DNA from: Alphaproteobacteria bacterium
Lineage (GTDB): Bacteria; Pseudomonadota; Alphaproteobacteria; UBA6615
Reading direction: 5' to 3'
Length of the DNA: 64,000 nt
Assembly: GCA_021774575.1 (NCBI GenBank)
Contig: JAJFIX010000027.1
Span: 1-64,000 of the forward strand
Both the position numbers and the translations under genes were made by a program. Positions 26,649-36,336 of the stretch are shown here, in pieces. Under the pieces are notes generated by a model, which ran no database searches, was not told the origin of the DNA, and saw only the letters and a list, made by a program, of their open reading frames with translations. How positions within the stretch are numbered: the stretch's first letter is position 1; each line of letters opens with the position of its first letter.

Positions 26649-27407
26649 ATGCGGCTACAAAATAAGATTGCCGTGATCACCGGCGCCGGGTCGGGTTTTG
26701 GTGAGGGCATGGCCCACCGCTTTGCCCGCGAGGGCGCCAAAGTCGGCGTGGCCGATAAAAACCCCAAGACAGCGACCGCCGTCGCCAACGCCATTAGAGC
26801 CGAAGGTGGCAGCGCAATTTCGCTGACCGCCGACGTCACACGGCGACGCGATGTCAACGCAATGGTCGCCCAAATCGAGGCAGAATTCGGGCCGATCGAT
26901 ATCATGGTCAATAATGCCGGAATGCCTCAAACCAACGGCCCCGCAGTGGATGTCGACGAAGAAACCTTCGACCGTATTTTTGCCGTCAATGTGAAGGCCA
27001 TTTATTTGACCTCCCAGGCCGTTGCCCCGGCGATGCTGGAGCGCGGGTCGGGGGTCATCCTCAATACCTCGTCGACCGCCGCCCTGCGGCCTCGCCCCGG
27101 CCTGGCCTGGTACAATGCCAGCAAAGGTGCGGTAAATTTGCTGACCAAATCTCTGGCGATCGAGTTTGCGCCGCGCAATATCCGGGTCAACGCGCTTTGC
27201 CCGGTTGCCGGGGAAACCGGAATGCTGGCCGAGTTTATGGGAGGCGAGATAACCGACGAGGTGCGGCAGAAATTTATCAATACCATCCCGCTCGGCCGGT
27301 TCAGCACCCCCGATGACATTGCCGAGGCAGCTGTCTATCTTTGTTCGGACGCGGCCTCCATGGTCACCGGCGTGTGCCTGGAGATCGATGGTGGCCGCTG
27401 TATTTGA
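26649..27407 (+). CDS. Short-chain dehydrogenase/reductase
   Basis: 252 residues. The Rossmann motif TGAGSGFGEG (about 11-20), NNAG, and the catalytic Ser and YNASK place it in the classical SDR family, closest to FabG-like 3-oxoacyl reductases and glucose dehydrogenases. The ending MVTGVCLEIDGGRCI is typical. Substrate cannot be told from sequence. The frame extends to 26556 but the ATG at 26649 gives the standard SDR beginning (MRLQNKIAVITG). Confidence 0.92.
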   Translation: MRLQNKIAVITGAGSGFGEGMAHRFAREGAKVGVADKNPKTATAVANAIRAEGGSAISLTADVTRRRDVNAMVAQIEAEFGPIDIMVNNAGMPQTNGPAVDVDEETFDRIFAVNVKAIYLTSQAVAPAMLERGSGVILNTSSTAALRPRPGLAWYNASKGAVNLLTKSLAIEFAPRNIRVNALCPVAGETGMLAEFMGGEITDEVRQKFINTIPLGRFSTPDDIAEAAVYLCSDAASMVTGVCLEIDGGRCI

Positions 27408-27424
27408 GAAACATAAACCTTCGA

Positions 27425-27511
27425 TGGTGCGGCTGGAGGGACTCGAACCCCCACGGGCATGCGCCCACTAGCACCTGAAGCTAGCGCGTCTACCAATTCC
27501 GCCACAGCCGC
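27425..27511 (-). tRNA. tRNA-Leu (anticodon CAG)
   Basis: 87 bases including encoded CCA. Acceptor stem GCGGCTG/CAGCCGC, anticodon stem CTAGC/GCTAG around loop TTCAGGT, a long variable arm (TGGGCGCATGCCC) and T-loop GTTCGAGTC are all visible. Class II tRNA reading CUG. Confidence 0.97.
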
Positions 27512-27565
27512 GACATCGAAGTAGAGCCTAATATTCCGGCCCGGTTATCTTTATCCATAAGCTGG

Positions 27566-27652
27566 TGGTGCGGCTGACAGGACTTGAACCTGTACGGGGT
27601 TTCCCCCACAACGCCCTCAACGTTGCGCGTCTACCAATTCCGCCACAGCCGC
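27566..27652 (-). tRNA. tRNA-Leu (anticodon GAG)
   Basis: 87 bases with encoded CCA. Identical acceptor stem and D-arm to the neighbouring tRNA-Leu; anticodon stem CAACG/CGTTG around loop TTGAGGG; variable arm TGGGGGAAACCCC; T-loop GTTCAAGTC. Reads CUC/CUU. The pair probably arose by duplication and is likely co-transcribed. Confidence 0.97.
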
Positions 27653-27771
27653 ATAACACGAGCCTTTGGAAGCCGCCTATTTACCCGATGGCGCGGGCGC
27701 GTGCAAGCCGCGATTAACGGCCATTCATCCGGTCAAAAAAAGAAGTGGAGGCCAATCGCCGCTAATCGTCT

Positions 27772-28191
27772 CTAGTCGTCCCTGTGGGTTTTTTCGGCCC
27801 GTTCATGGCGTTCCTGCGCTTCCAGACTCAAGGTCGCTATTGGCCGGGCGACCAGGCGTTTGAGAGAAATCGGCTCGCCGGTATCTTCGCAATAGCCAAA
27901 GGAGTTATCTTCGATACGCTCCATTGCGTCACCAATTTTCGACAGCAATTTCCGCTCCCGGTCGCGGGTACGTAATTCCAACGCTCGATCAGTCTCCAGC
28001 GAGGCCCGGTCGGCAACATCCGGCTCTTGCAGGCTTTCTTCCTGCAAATGCTCCAATGTCTGCCCATTTTCCTTTAAGATTTCATCTCGCCAGTCCAGCA
28101 GCCGCTGGCGAAAATAGGCCAGCATGGTTGGATTCATAAACTCATCTTTGGGCGACGGTTCATAATCAGGAGGCAACACAATCGTCGACAT
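27772..28191 (-). CDS. dksA: RNA polymerase-binding factor DksA
   Basis: 139 residues from the ATG giving MSTIVLPPDYEPSPKDEF; a longer frame to 28272 has an unlikely hydrophobic leader. DksA works with ppGpp in the stringent response. The coiled-coil with acidic tip (DVADRASLETDRALELRTRDRE) and the end GYCEDTGEPISLKRLVARPIATLSLEAQ are clear. Only one of the four zinc-finger cysteines remains, as is usual in alphaproteobacterial DksA. The 119 bases to the tRNAs hold nothing clear. Confidence 0.95.
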   Translation of the reverse strand: MSTIVLPPDYEPSPKDEFMNPTMLAYFRQRLLDWRDEILKENGQTLEHLQEESLQEPDVADRASLETDRALELRTRDRERKLLSKIGDAMERIEDNSFGYCEDTGEPISLKRLVARPIATLSLEAQERHERAEKTHRDD

Positions 28192-28425
28192 TCCCATCCC
28201 TTTCATTTCCGATTTTTTTGACGCAAAAAACCAAAGTTCGCGCGAGTATAGGAAAAAAAACACGTGCGGCAAGTCGGTTCTGCGGTTTTTTTATCCTTAA
28301 ACTCGAAATTAACGTCCGCAGCCCCACCGCGACCATTAAAATTGGTCTACTTTCCCTGGCCGAATGTACCTGTGGTAGCGGCCCGAATTCGGCTATGATC
28401 TCCCGGAACAGAGAGTTAACAGTAT

Positions 28426-29244
28426 ATGCAATCCACCCATAGCTTGATGATCACGATAAGCTTGATCATCGCCGCGACCATGAGTGCCGCGGCCTATATC
28501 GGCATCCCAAACCCTCCGCCAATACCGGAAACGAATGTTTCCCTGTCCGGTGGCAACATCACCGTGGTCGAACTTTTCACCTCCCAGGCATGTATTTCAT
28601 GTCCACCGGCAGAGGCATTTTTGACCGAAATGGTCGAACAGAACAGTGATATTCTTGGATTGGAATTTCATGTCACCTATTGGGACGACCTTGTCGACGG
28701 TGATCGTGGCCGCTGGAAAGATATCTTTGCCGATCCGGCCTATACCGACCGTCAGGCCCAATATAACCAGACCATTCGTTTCGCCCGGAACTCCTATACC
28801 CCGCAGATGATTATCGACGGGCACGTGCAGGCTGTCGGCTTTGACCGCGACGAAGTATGGGCCGGTATCATCGCCGCCCGCGACGACAGTAGGCCCGACC
28901 CGCCTCGAATAGATGTTTCTATTAACGACAATATGATTTCTATAGCCATTGTGGCGCCGGTCGAAGCCCCAAGCGCCAGCGGAAATATTTGGCTGGTCCA
29001 CTACGACAAAGTTCACACCACCGGCGTCACGAGCGGTGAAAACCAAGGCCGAAGCTTGGTCAACCGCAACGTGGTCACGGATTTAAAAATGCTCGGCTTA
29101 TGGCAAGGCGCGTCGGTCGAGCTGGACGATATATCGTTTTCAGCGCTCGCCACCAACCAGGCTTGCGCGATTATTGTTCAAGGCAGTAACGCCGGGCGTA
29201 TCCTTGCGGCCGCCCGTTGCCCGGAAACCTCGTCGCTAAATTAA
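28426..29244 (+). CDS. DUF1223 thioredoxin-like exported protein
   Basis: 272 residues. An N-terminal hydrophobic segment (about 8-26) suggests export or anchoring. Then comes the DUF1223 hallmark VVELFTSQACISCPPAEAFL with a CxxC pair, and QMIIDGHVQAVGFDRDEV. These are thioredoxin-fold proteins of unknown role. Its stop overlaps the convergent MreB-like stop. Divergent from dksA; the 234-base spacer holds both promoters and a GC-poor stretch. Confidence 0.88.
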   Translation: MQSTHSLMITISLIIAATMSAAAYIGIPNPPPIPETNVSLSGGNITVVELFTSQACISCPPAEAFLTEMVEQNSDILGLEFHVTYWDDLVDGDRGRWKDIFADPAYTDRQAQYNQTIRFARNSYTPQMIIDGHVQAVGFDRDEVWAGIIAARDDSRPDPPRIDVSINDNMISIAIVAPVEAPSASGNIWLVHYDKVHTTGVTSGENQGRSLVNRNVVTDLKMLGLWQGASVELDDISFSALATNQACAIIVQGSNAGRILAAARCPETSSLN

Positions 29245-30275
29245 TCGCCGGGCCGGGCGGGAAAACGGGCGCGGGATTCGAGGGCAACCCCCATCCCGGC
29301 GGCCACACAAACGAGAGGATCGGGCGCCATAGTCACGGTCAAGCCGGTTGCTGTTGCAATGACCGCATCAAGATTATGGGTTAGGGCGCCGCCGCCGGTC
29401 AGCAAAATCCCACGCTCGGCAATCGCTGGCCCAAACTCAACTTGCGTACGGTCTAGGGCAAACCTGATGCCTTCGTATATAGAACCAACTGTTTCTTTAA
29501 GACTTTCGGCCGTTTCGGCTTCATTGAACACGAATTCACGTGGGACCCCACGACCCAAATCTTGCCCCCGCAGCGCCACCGAACGGCCGTTGCCGGGATC
29601 AGCGAAATAGGCCGACCCAATTTCGAATTTAACCTGCTCGGCCGTCACCCCACCGATCAGCACATTGTGATGAGCTCGAACATAGTCGCAGATCGCCGAA
29701 TCCATTGCCGCCCCGCCGACATCGACGGATCGCGCGTAAAGGGCCCCGCCCAACGCCAATACCGCGACATCGGTCGTGCCCCGCCCGATATCGACGACCA
29801 TGACCGGTCCCGCATCATCGACGGCCACCCCGGCGCCCAGCCCGGCGGCCAGGCAGCTATCAACCAACGTCACCCGGCGTGCGCCGGCACTCGCCGCCGC
29901 CTCATTGGCTAATCGGCGCTCAACCGGTGTCGACCCGGAGGGTATGGACATTAGAACTTTGGGTCGTGCGCCGCTTTTCTTACCCCGCGCCATCGCAAGA
30001 AATTGTCGGATCATCGCGCTTGCCGCTTCGGGGTGCTCGACGATACCGCTGCGGATGGGCTGGATGACCTCAAGCCCATCGGGGGCCCGTCCAATCATTT
30101 GCGCCGCTTGCCTACCGACTTCGCGAACGCGCATACGACCTCGAGACCAGGTTACGGCGACCACGCTCGGCTCGTCGAGCACGACCCCCTCGCCCTTCAC
30201 ATAAATCCGCGTATTTGCCGTTCCCAGATCAAGCGCGAGATCGCCGACAAGCCTGGCCGGTTTGCCGGACTTCAT
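29241..30275 (-). CDS. MreB-like actin-family protein (paralogue outside mreBCD)
   Basis: 344 residues. Actin-fold ATP-binding motifs are intact: phosphate 1 DLALDLGTANTRIYVKGEG, phosphate 2 VVDIGRGTTDVAVLALGG, adenosine LTGGGALTHNLD. Length and order match MreB, which shapes cell wall synthesis. No mreC or mreD adjoins, and substitutions such as ASAGARRVTLVDSCLAAGLG are unlike a housekeeping MreB, so this looks like a second, specialised copy. It is followed by gloB upstream on the same strand with 22 bases between. Confidence 0.85.
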   Translation of the reverse strand: MKSGKPARLVGDLALDLGTANTRIYVKGEGVVLDEPSVVAVTWSRGRMRVREVGRQAAQMIGRAPDGLEVIQPIRSGIVEHPEAASAMIRQFLAMARGKKSGARPKVLMSIPSGSTPVERRLANEAAASAGARRVTLVDSCLAAGLGAGVAVDDAGPVMVVDIGRGTTDVAVLALGGALYARSVDVGGAAMDSAICDYVRAHHNVLIGGVTAEQVKFEIGSAYFADPGNGRSVALRGQDLGRGVPREFVFNEAETAESLKETVGSIYEGIRFALDRTQVEFGPAIAERGILLTGGGALTHNLDAVIATATGLTVTMAPDPLVCVAAGMGVALESRARFPARPGD

Positions 30276-30297
30276 CTACGTAACCGGCCGATTGAGG

Positions 30298-31089
30298 TCA
30301 CCAACTATTCCTGAGTTCACGCAGTTTTAAAAACACCGCCTTGGCATTCGGAGCCGAGCCAATATCAGGAAAACGCGCTTGAATTTCCGCAATGACCGAC
30401 GGGCTTTGGAGGCGAAAGAAGGTATTTATTTCACGCTCCAACCCAATTGTCGAAACCAGAGGGTTGTTCGTATCCTGACCATCGACGGTTGCCAGCAAAT
30501 CTTTAGCCGCCGTGTTATCGGGCTCCCGGTCCAGGGTAAAGCGCAGATTATTCTCGATATAATCATGGCCGGGATAGATCCGCGTTTGATCCGACAGGGA
30601 ATTTAACTGATTGGCGAAGGTGCCATAAAGTTCCTCGGGATGCCCGCCGCCCTTGCAGTGGCCTGCCCCGGCGTTAAACAACGTATCGCCGCAAAACAAG
30701 GCGGGCTGATCGGTATGGGACAACAGGCAAACATGGGCCATTGTGTGGCCCGGCGTATCCAGCACTTCCAGCTCCACCGTCCTACCGATTTTTATGATGT
30801 CACCAGCGCCCAGACCCCGATCAATGCCGGTAATTTTTTCTTTGCCGTTGGCGTGGGCGAGAAGCTGCGAGCCGGTCTCTGCAATCATCACATCATTGCC
30901 GCCAATATGGTCGTGATGCTCATGGGTATTGAGAACATAGCGGATCGACCAGCCGTTTTTTTGCGCCAGACCGAGGCATTTTTCCGTGTCGAGGGGATCG
31001 ACCGCCAAGGCCTCTCCGGTCTCGGGGCAGACGATCAGATAATTGAAATTTCGATAATCATTCCCAGTCCAAATCTGTTCAACGATCAT
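30298..31089 (-). CDS. gloB: Hydroxyacylglutathione hydrolase (glyoxalase II)
   Basis: 263 residues. Metallo-beta-lactamase fold with the two-metal motif THEHHDHIGG, LDTPGHTMAHV, CGDTLFNAGAG and YPGHDYIENNL. It hydrolyses S-lactoylglutathione to lactate and glutathione. The C-terminal glutathione-binding part (EINTFFRLQSP) is the GloB signature. Starts at TAATG shared with the upstream membrane protein. Confidence 0.92.
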   Translation of the reverse strand: MIVEQIWTGNDYRNFNYLIVCPETGEALAVDPLDTEKCLGLAQKNGWSIRYVLNTHEHHDHIGGNDVMIAETGSQLLAHANGKEKITGIDRGLGAGDIIKIGRTVELEVLDTPGHTMAHVCLLSHTDQPALFCGDTLFNAGAGHCKGGGHPEELYGTFANQLNSLSDQTRIYPGHDYIENNLRFTLDREPDNTAAKDLLATVDGQDTNNPLVSTIGLEREINTFFRLQSPSVIAEIQARFPDIGSAPNAKAVFLKLRELRNSW

Positions 31090-32171
31090 TATTTGAGATC
31101 CTCTTCTGCCAAGTCGGGACCGAACATGCCCGCCTGATCCAGCACCCGAACCAAAATGGGCACCACCAGAACAATCAGCAATATTCGGAAAATATGATGG
31201 GTCGAAACATAGGCCGTGTCGACGTTGAGAGCCAGCGCAATCAACGTCATTTCGGCAAATCCCCCCGGCGCGAAAGCCAGCAGCAGTGATTGAATTTCAA
31301 ACCCGGTCAGCCGCGCCAACAGGGCGGCAACGGCAAAGGTCGCGGCAATCATCAGCACCGTCGTGACCAGCGCATGGCGAACCGCCCGCCACAGAACACC
31401 GCTGGCAAGGCCGGCAAAACGCGTGCCGATCGCCGACCCAATAACGATCTGCGCAAGGATAATAAATATCGTCGGCAATTGTTCGGTCGAGAGGCCCGTG
31501 CCATGGATCAGCGCACTGCCGAACATTGCGCCAATGAGTATCGGCGAGGGAAAACGCAACACCCGGCAGATGATTAATCCAGCAAGCGACCCGGCGCATA
31601 TTTTTGCGATCTCCAGCACCCGCGCGTCACCGAGCGCGTAGATTGTCGTCGCCGACACGCCCCGCTCGTACCAGCCCATTGCCTGAAAGATAAAGGGCAC
31701 GCTCATCACGACGACAAAAATCCGCACCGAATGGGCAAGACTGATCATCCGGTCGTCGGCACCCATGGCCCGGCCCATCACCGCCATTTCGTTGAGACCG
31801 CCGGGCAGGCAGGAAAATATTGCCGTTCGCGCATCGAAACCAGCGACCAGTCGGAAATAGGCAAAAACCAGTGCGCCGACCGCGACGACAAAAACGCCCA
31901 TCGCCAGCACCGAAACCCACCAGCGTCCGGCATCAGCCACGACCGAGGGCGCAAAAGCCCCGCCGATCATGATCCCGAGCACAACAATCATCGCCATCCG
32001 CAGACGGCTATCCATGCGCAAGCCAAGCCCCATGACCGCCAGCGGTGTTGTCGCCGCCATGGCGCCGATCATCCAGGCCAAGGGCAGGCGAAAATAGGCA
32101 AAAATCGCCCCGCCAATTGCCCCAATACAAAGGGTCATAATGAGTCGCGGTAGATCACGCAGACCGAGCAC
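31089..32171 (-). CDS. AbrB-family (ammonia monooxygenase-like) membrane protein
   Basis: 360 residues, about ten hydrophobic segments in two similar halves, each with a short polar signature (LPLAWMIGAM, FPSPILIGAMFG; FSCLPGGLNEMAVMG and FAPGGFAEMTLIAL). This is the AbrB duplication family, named after an E. coli gene product reported to affect aidB; its transport role is uncertain. Starts at GTG 32171 after GAGGG, 11 bases past the upstream stop. Confidence 0.85.
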   Translation of the reverse strand: MLGLRDLPRLIMTLCIGAIGGAIFAYFRLPLAWMIGAMAATTPLAVMGLGLRMDSRLRMAMIVVLGIMIGGAFAPSVVADAGRWWVSVLAMGVFVVAVGALVFAYFRLVAGFDARTAIFSCLPGGLNEMAVMGRAMGADDRMISLAHSVRIFVVVMSVPFIFQAMGWYERGVSATTIYALGDARVLEIAKICAGSLAGLIICRVLRFPSPILIGAMFGSALIHGTGLSTEQLPTIFIILAQIVIGSAIGTRFAGLASGVLWRAVRHALVTTVLMIAATFAVAALLARLTGFEIQSLLLAFAPGGFAEMTLIALALNVDTAYVSTHHIFRILLIVLVVPILVRVLDQAGMFGPDLAEEDLK

Positions 32172-32182
32172 GGTATTCGCCC

Positions 32183-33169
32183 TCAGTCCGCCGCCGCGGC
32201 CTGCGCCGGGCTAATATAGCGCCCGAGCCGAACGGCGGTATGGCCGCGCCCCAACCGATGGGTCGGCATGACCAGCACGCAATTATCATAGGGTGTAAAA
32301 ACGGGCCGCCGACCGTCATGCCCAAGCAGCGTTCCCATTTTGGCGATCACTTCCAGTTCGCGAAAGTTTTGGCTGAAACGGAATTCAGCCCCGGTGATGG
32401 TCACCGCGTCGGTGACCTCGATAACTTTTTGCAAAGGAGGGGGCTTGGCAGAGAGATGTGCCGCAATAACCGACCCCGACAGCATGTCGAGATGCCAGAG
32501 AAAACGTAACACCGCCTCAATTGCCACCTGCCCGCTATCGCGTTGCCAATGTTGGCCGCACTCGACCAGCAGCGCATTTTTAGGGCTATCGGCCTGCCCG
32601 AACCCACCATAATCGCGCATCCGTCGGCCGGAACGATGGCCGTCATCCATCACCACCACTTCCGGCACACCGACGGTCAAGGCCAAGTCGCGCCCTTTTT
32701 CCAGCGGCCCAGACAGTGACAATGGTCGGGCCCAATGCTGCATCGAATGAATATCGAGCAGCGTGTCCACGCGATCAAGCATGGGCCGAATTTCGCGCGC
32801 CCGGTCGAGCTCGACACTGCGTCGTGACGAGCCAAGTACCTCGTGCGTCCACACCCGGTTCATATCCTCATCGACGAACCGAGAATTGGTCGGCTGTGTC
32901 GGGTCAAAATTTTGATAGGCCGCGACATTCATAAAGGCCAGCGTCAACCGGCCGCGGGTCGGGCGCACATCATGGCGATGTAAAAAATCGAGGGCAGTCG
33001 CGCCGCAAATTTCATTGCCATGCACCAGACCGGTGATCATCGCGTGCGGCCCGGCGACACCGCTATCCAGGCTGGTAACATAATCGATGCCTGTATTGCC
33101 GTGCGCATAGGCGCTGATATCGGGGGGCGCTACCTCTATCGGGTGGATTTTCTGGCCGGGGTGCATCAT
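32183..33169 (-). CDS. Aspartoacylase/succinylglutamate desuccinylase-type zinc hydrolase
   Basis: 328 residues. The zinc site motif TGLVHGNEICGATALDFL (His and Glu ligands), the strand LTLAFMNVAAYQNFD, DEDMNRVWTHEV and the second ligand region DIHSMQHW are those of AstE/AspA enzymes of the M14 superfamily. It should remove an acyl or aminoacyl group from a small amide; the substrate is unknown. Starts at tandem ATG (33169). Next upstream gene, argE, handles a similar amide bond. Confidence 0.85.
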   Translation of the reverse strand: MMHPGQKIHPIEVAPPDISAYAHGNTGIDYVTSLDSGVAGPHAMITGLVHGNEICGATALDFLHRHDVRPTRGRLTLAFMNVAAYQNFDPTQPTNSRFVDEDMNRVWTHEVLGSSRRSVELDRAREIRPMLDRVDTLLDIHSMQHWARPLSLSGPLEKGRDLALTVGVPEVVVMDDGHRSGRRMRDYGGFGQADSPKNALLVECGQHWQRDSGQVAIEAVLRFLWHLDMLSGSVIAAHLSAKPPPLQKVIEVTDAVTITGAEFRFSQNFRELEVIAKMGTLLGHDGRRPVFTPYDNCVLVMPTHRLGRGHTAVRLGRYISPAQAAAAD

Positions 33170-33215
33170 GGGCTGAACATAGCCGGTCCAATCGCGCCGC
33201 CAAAATCTATTTGAA

Positions 33216-34418
33216 CTAAGCGGATGGGATTAGCAAATCACCAGTTAACCGATTAGTCAGCCGGCCCAAAAATAGCTCGCATTTTGCGATCTGATCGAAG
33301 CTGATAAATTCGTTGGGTTTGTGCGCCTGATCGATTGAGCCCGGTCCGCAGACAACCGTCGGAATTTCGATGCCGCTGAAAAGTCCGGCTTCGGTGCCAA
33401 ACGCCACTTTGCCTGTCTTATTGGCCCCGGTCAGGGATTTGGCCAAGGCAACTGCCGGGCTGTCTTCACTCTCATCCAGGGCGACGATGAGTGACGTCTG
33501 CTCCCAATTTATCGCCACTTCCTCCGCCACAGCTCGAAGTTTTGGCAAAATTTCGTCTTCGGCAAACCGGCGAACATCCTCGATCAGAAGACTATAATCA
33601 TGACCGGGCAGATACCGAATTTCAAATTCAAAGCCGCACTGGCTGGGCACAATATTCAGGGCCTCGCCGCCATGAATTGGCCCCACATGCACCGTGGTGA
33701 AGGGTGGGTCCATATCGTCCAAATAGGGTCCTTCGTCGCGCTGTCGTTGCGCCATATCGGAAAGGAACACCACCAACCGAGACGCCGCTTCAACAGCATT
33801 GGCAGCCTTGTGAGTTTGGCTCGAATGCGCCGCCTTCCCCGTGACCGTGCAGGTCAGCGTGACCTTGCCCTTATGGGCATTGATCACGGACATGCCGGTC
33901 GGCTCACCGACGATGCAGGCCAGAGGGCGAACCGGTCGGTGGGCCAAATCTTCGATCAAGGAATGAACCCCGACACAACCGATTTCCTCGTCATAGGAAA
34001 ACGCCAAATGGACCGGCGACTGCAGATCGGCCGCGAGAAAATGCGGCACCTGGGCCAATGTTGCGGCGATAAAACTTTTCATGTCCGCCGTGCCGCGCCC
34101 GTAAAGTCGGTCCTCGATCCTGGTCATGGTGAAAGGATCACTCGCCCAGTTCTGTCCGTCGACCGGCACAACGTCGGTATGCCCGGAGAGCACAATTCCA
34201 GGCCGGTCCTCGGGTCCGATTGTGGCAAATAGATTGGCCTTGGTGCCGCTTGGGTCCTCGATCAAATTTGCCCCAATCCCGTATTTGCCCAGATAGTCGG
34301 CGATAAACGAGATCAACTCCAGATTGGATTTATGGCTTGTCGTATCAAATCCAACCAGCTTTTCGATTAGGTCAATCGTCTCTTGTGACGGCGTCACCTC
34401 ATCATTTCGTAACATCAT
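33216..34418 (-). CDS. argE: Acetylornithine deacetylase
   Basis: About 400 residues. M20 metallopeptidase: LSGHTDVVPVDGQNW (metal His, catalytic Asp), GRGTADMKSFIAATL, and FSYDEEIGCVGV with the base Glu and metal Glu. The dimerisation domain contains GKVTLTCTVTGKAAHSSQT. It hydrolyses N-acetylornithine to ornithine. ATG 34418 forms TGATG with the nadK stop; GTG 34421 is also possible. Confidence 0.9.
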   Translation of the reverse strand: MMLRNDEVTPSQETIDLIEKLVGFDTTSHKSNLELISFIADYLGKYGIGANLIEDPSGTKANLFATIGPEDRPGIVLSGHTDVVPVDGQNWASDPFTMTRIEDRLYGRGTADMKSFIAATLAQVPHFLAADLQSPVHLAFSYDEEIGCVGVHSLIEDLAHRPVRPLACIVGEPTGMSVINAHKGKVTLTCTVTGKAAHSSQTHKAANAVEAASRLVVFLSDMAQRQRDEGPYLDDMDPPFTTVHVGPIHGGEALNIVPSQCGFEFEIRYLPGHDYSLLIEDVRRFAEDEILPKLRAVAEEVAINWEQTSLIVALDESEDSPAVALAKSLTGANKTGKVAFGTEAGLFSGIEIPTVVCGPGSIDQAHKPNEFISFDQIAKCELFLGRLTNRLTGDLLIPSA

Positions 34419-35191
34419 CACGGTGCAAACTGTTCTTTCAAGATCCGCTCTTCGAGATTGTGCTCGGGATCGAACAGCAGGGTCAGGCGCACATCACGAT
34501 CCTCACGAATACGCACATGGGCAACGTCCCGCACTTCGAAATGATCGGCAACGGCACTCACCGGACGTTTCTCGGCCTGCAAAATCGTCAGGTCGACGAC
34601 CGCCCCGTGAGGCAATAAGGCGCCGCGCCAGCGCCGAGGGCGAAAGGCGCTAATTGGTGTCAATGCGAGTACCCCAGCACCCAATGGCACAATCGGTCCA
34701 TAGGCGGAGAGATTATAGGCCGTGCTCCCCGCTGGTGTCGCCAGGATCACCCCATCGCAGTTAAGCTCGGCCAGTCGCTCAACACCATCGATAGTAACGC
34801 CGATTTTTGCGGTTTGGCGGGTCTGGCGGAGCAATGAAACTTCGTTGATTGCCAGCGCGTCAACCGACTTGCCGGCAATATCGGTTGCCGTCATGCGCAA
34901 CGGGTGAAGCTCAACCGGCACCGCCGCCGCGACCCGCGCGGGCAAATCCTCGACCCCATAGCTATTCATCAAAAAACCCACCGAGCCTTTATTCATGCCG
35001 AAAATCGGCACGCCCTGGCCAAGATATTTATGCAAAGTTTGGAGCATGAAACCATCACCGCCCAGCGCCACAATGATATCGGCTTCGTCGGGCGGAACGT
35101 GCGCGTGACGTTGCTTGAGTTCAGCCGCCGCCGCCCCAGCCTCTTTGGATGAAGAGGCAACGATCGCCAGTTGTCCGGACATGGATTTCAT
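34418..35191 (-). CDS. nadK: NAD kinase
   Basis: 257 residues. Phosphorylates NAD to NADP. The GGDG motif ([16 protein letters not shown]), [32 protein letters not shown] and the C-terminal RHAxxxF-like region fit short alpha-type NadK. Overlaps moaA by one base (TGATG). Confidence 0.93.
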   Translation of the reverse strand: MKSMSGQLAIVASSSKEAGAAAAELKQRHAHVPPDEADIIVALGGDGFMLQTLHKYLGQGVPIFGMNKGSVGFLMNSYGVEDLPARVAAAVPVELHPLRMTATDIAGKSVDALAINEVSLLRQTRQTAKIGVTIDGVERLAELNCDGVILATPAGSTAYNLSAYGPIVPLGAGVLALTPISAFRPRRWRGALLPHGAVVDLTILQAEKRPVSAVADHFEVRDVAHVRIREDRDVRLTLLFDPEHNLEERILKEQFAP

Positions 35192-36240
35192 CACCCGCCG
35201 GTCGCGTTCATATGACGGGCAACCGCTGGCGCGCTATCGTGCCCAATGGCAAAATCATGGCCTTTCGGCTTTACGCCAATGGCGCGAGAAATCGCCTGTT
35301 GAAGTTCCGTTCCGTCGCCGCCAGCGCGCAATAAATCGCGCAGATCCGACCGATCATCTTGGCCTAAACACATGAAAAGACTACCGGTGCAGGTCAAACG
35401 CACCCGATTGCAATCGTCGCAAAAATTATTGGTCAAGGGCGTGATAAAGCCGAGTTTACGCCCGGTTTCAGCCACCCGCACATAGCGCGCCGGACCACCG
35501 GTATTATCGTCGATATCTTGCAAGTCCCAGTTTTTTGCCAAACGGCTTTGCACCAGCGACAGGGGTAAATATTGATCGAGCCGCATCGGCCCCCCCATAT
35601 CGCCCATCGGCATCACCTCGATCAATGTGAGGTCGAAACCCTGGCGGCCGCACCAGGCGAGCATATCGCTGATTTCATCTTCATTATGATCGCGCAGGGC
35701 AACCATGTTGATCTTTACCGAGAGGCCGGCCGATTTTGCCGCTGCCAGCCCATCGAACACTTTTTCGATCCGACCGAGCCGGGTGATGGCGGCAAATTTG
35801 GCCGGATCCAGAGTGTCGAGGGACACATTCACCCGGCGCACGCCAGCGCCATAGAGGTCATCGGCAAACCGATCCAACTGGGTGGCGTTTGTGGTGAGCG
35901 TCAGTTCGTTGAGCGCCCCGGTTTTCAGATGCTGCCCCAGCCCCTGAAACAGCGACATCACCCCCCGGCGCACCAGCGGCTCGCCACCGGTTACCCTAAT
36001 TTTGCGCACGCCCAGGCCAATAAATGCACTGCACAGTCGCTCCATTTCTTCCAGGGACAAAACATCATCCTTGGGCAGGAACGTCATATCCTCGGCCATG
36101 CAATAGACACAGCGCAGATCGCAGCGATCCGTGGCCGAAACCCGCAAATAGGTGATTTCCCGACCAAACCCGTCGGTCAATTCACTCCCCGGCTGTTGGC
36201 CGTTGGTTAAAACTTGTTCGCCCGTCACCCGAAACTCCAT
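35191..36240 (-). CDS. moaA: GTP 3',8-cyclase MoaA
   Basis: 349 residues. Radical SAM enzyme for the first step of molybdenum cofactor synthesis. N-terminal cluster CDLRCVYC in [24 protein letters not shown], and the C-terminal cluster start [14 protein letters not shown] are present. It begins a run moaA-nadK-argE with coupled junctions and lies 96 bases after tupA, so it may share the tungstate importer transcript. Confidence 0.95.
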   Translation of the reverse strand: MEFRVTGEQVLTNGQQPGSELTDGFGREITYLRVSATDRCDLRCVYCMAEDMTFLPKDDVLSLEEMERLCSAFIGLGVRKIRVTGGEPLVRRGVMSLFQGLGQHLKTGALNELTLTTNATQLDRFADDLYGAGVRRVNVSLDTLDPAKFAAITRLGRIEKVFDGLAAAKSAGLSVKINMVALRDHNEDEISDMLAWCGRQGFDLTLIEVMPMGDMGGPMRLDQYLPLSLVQSRLAKNWDLQDIDDNTGGPARYVRVAETGRKLGFITPLTNNFCDDCNRVRLTCTGSLFMCLGQDDRSDLRDLLRAGGDGTELQQAISRAIGVKPKGHDFAIGHDSAPAVARHMNATGG

Positions 36241-36281
36241 CGCATCATCGAAAATCGAGACCAGTATAAAACAAACTCGAC

Positions 36282-36309
36282 CCTGAGTTAAAAAGCCTGA
36301 GTTAAAAAG
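36282..36309. repeat. Tandem duplication, 14-base unit, between tupA and moaA
   Basis: Two perfect copies of CCTGAGTTAAAAAG. The unit has no other recognisable feature. Confidence 0.9.
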
Positions 36310-36336
36310 ATAGCTTTGCCGCGCTGGGAAGCAAGT

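Noticed and set aside
27425-27652. tRNA genes as the integration site of the mobile element
   Set aside because: They lie 9 kb inside core DNA, no integrase adjoins, and both are intact with no nearby duplicate of their 3' end.
30003-32153. Plus-strand frames opposite the MreB-like, gloB and AbrB genes
   Set aside because: Antisense openings from codon bias; composition is rich in Arg/His/Pro, as expected for shadows.
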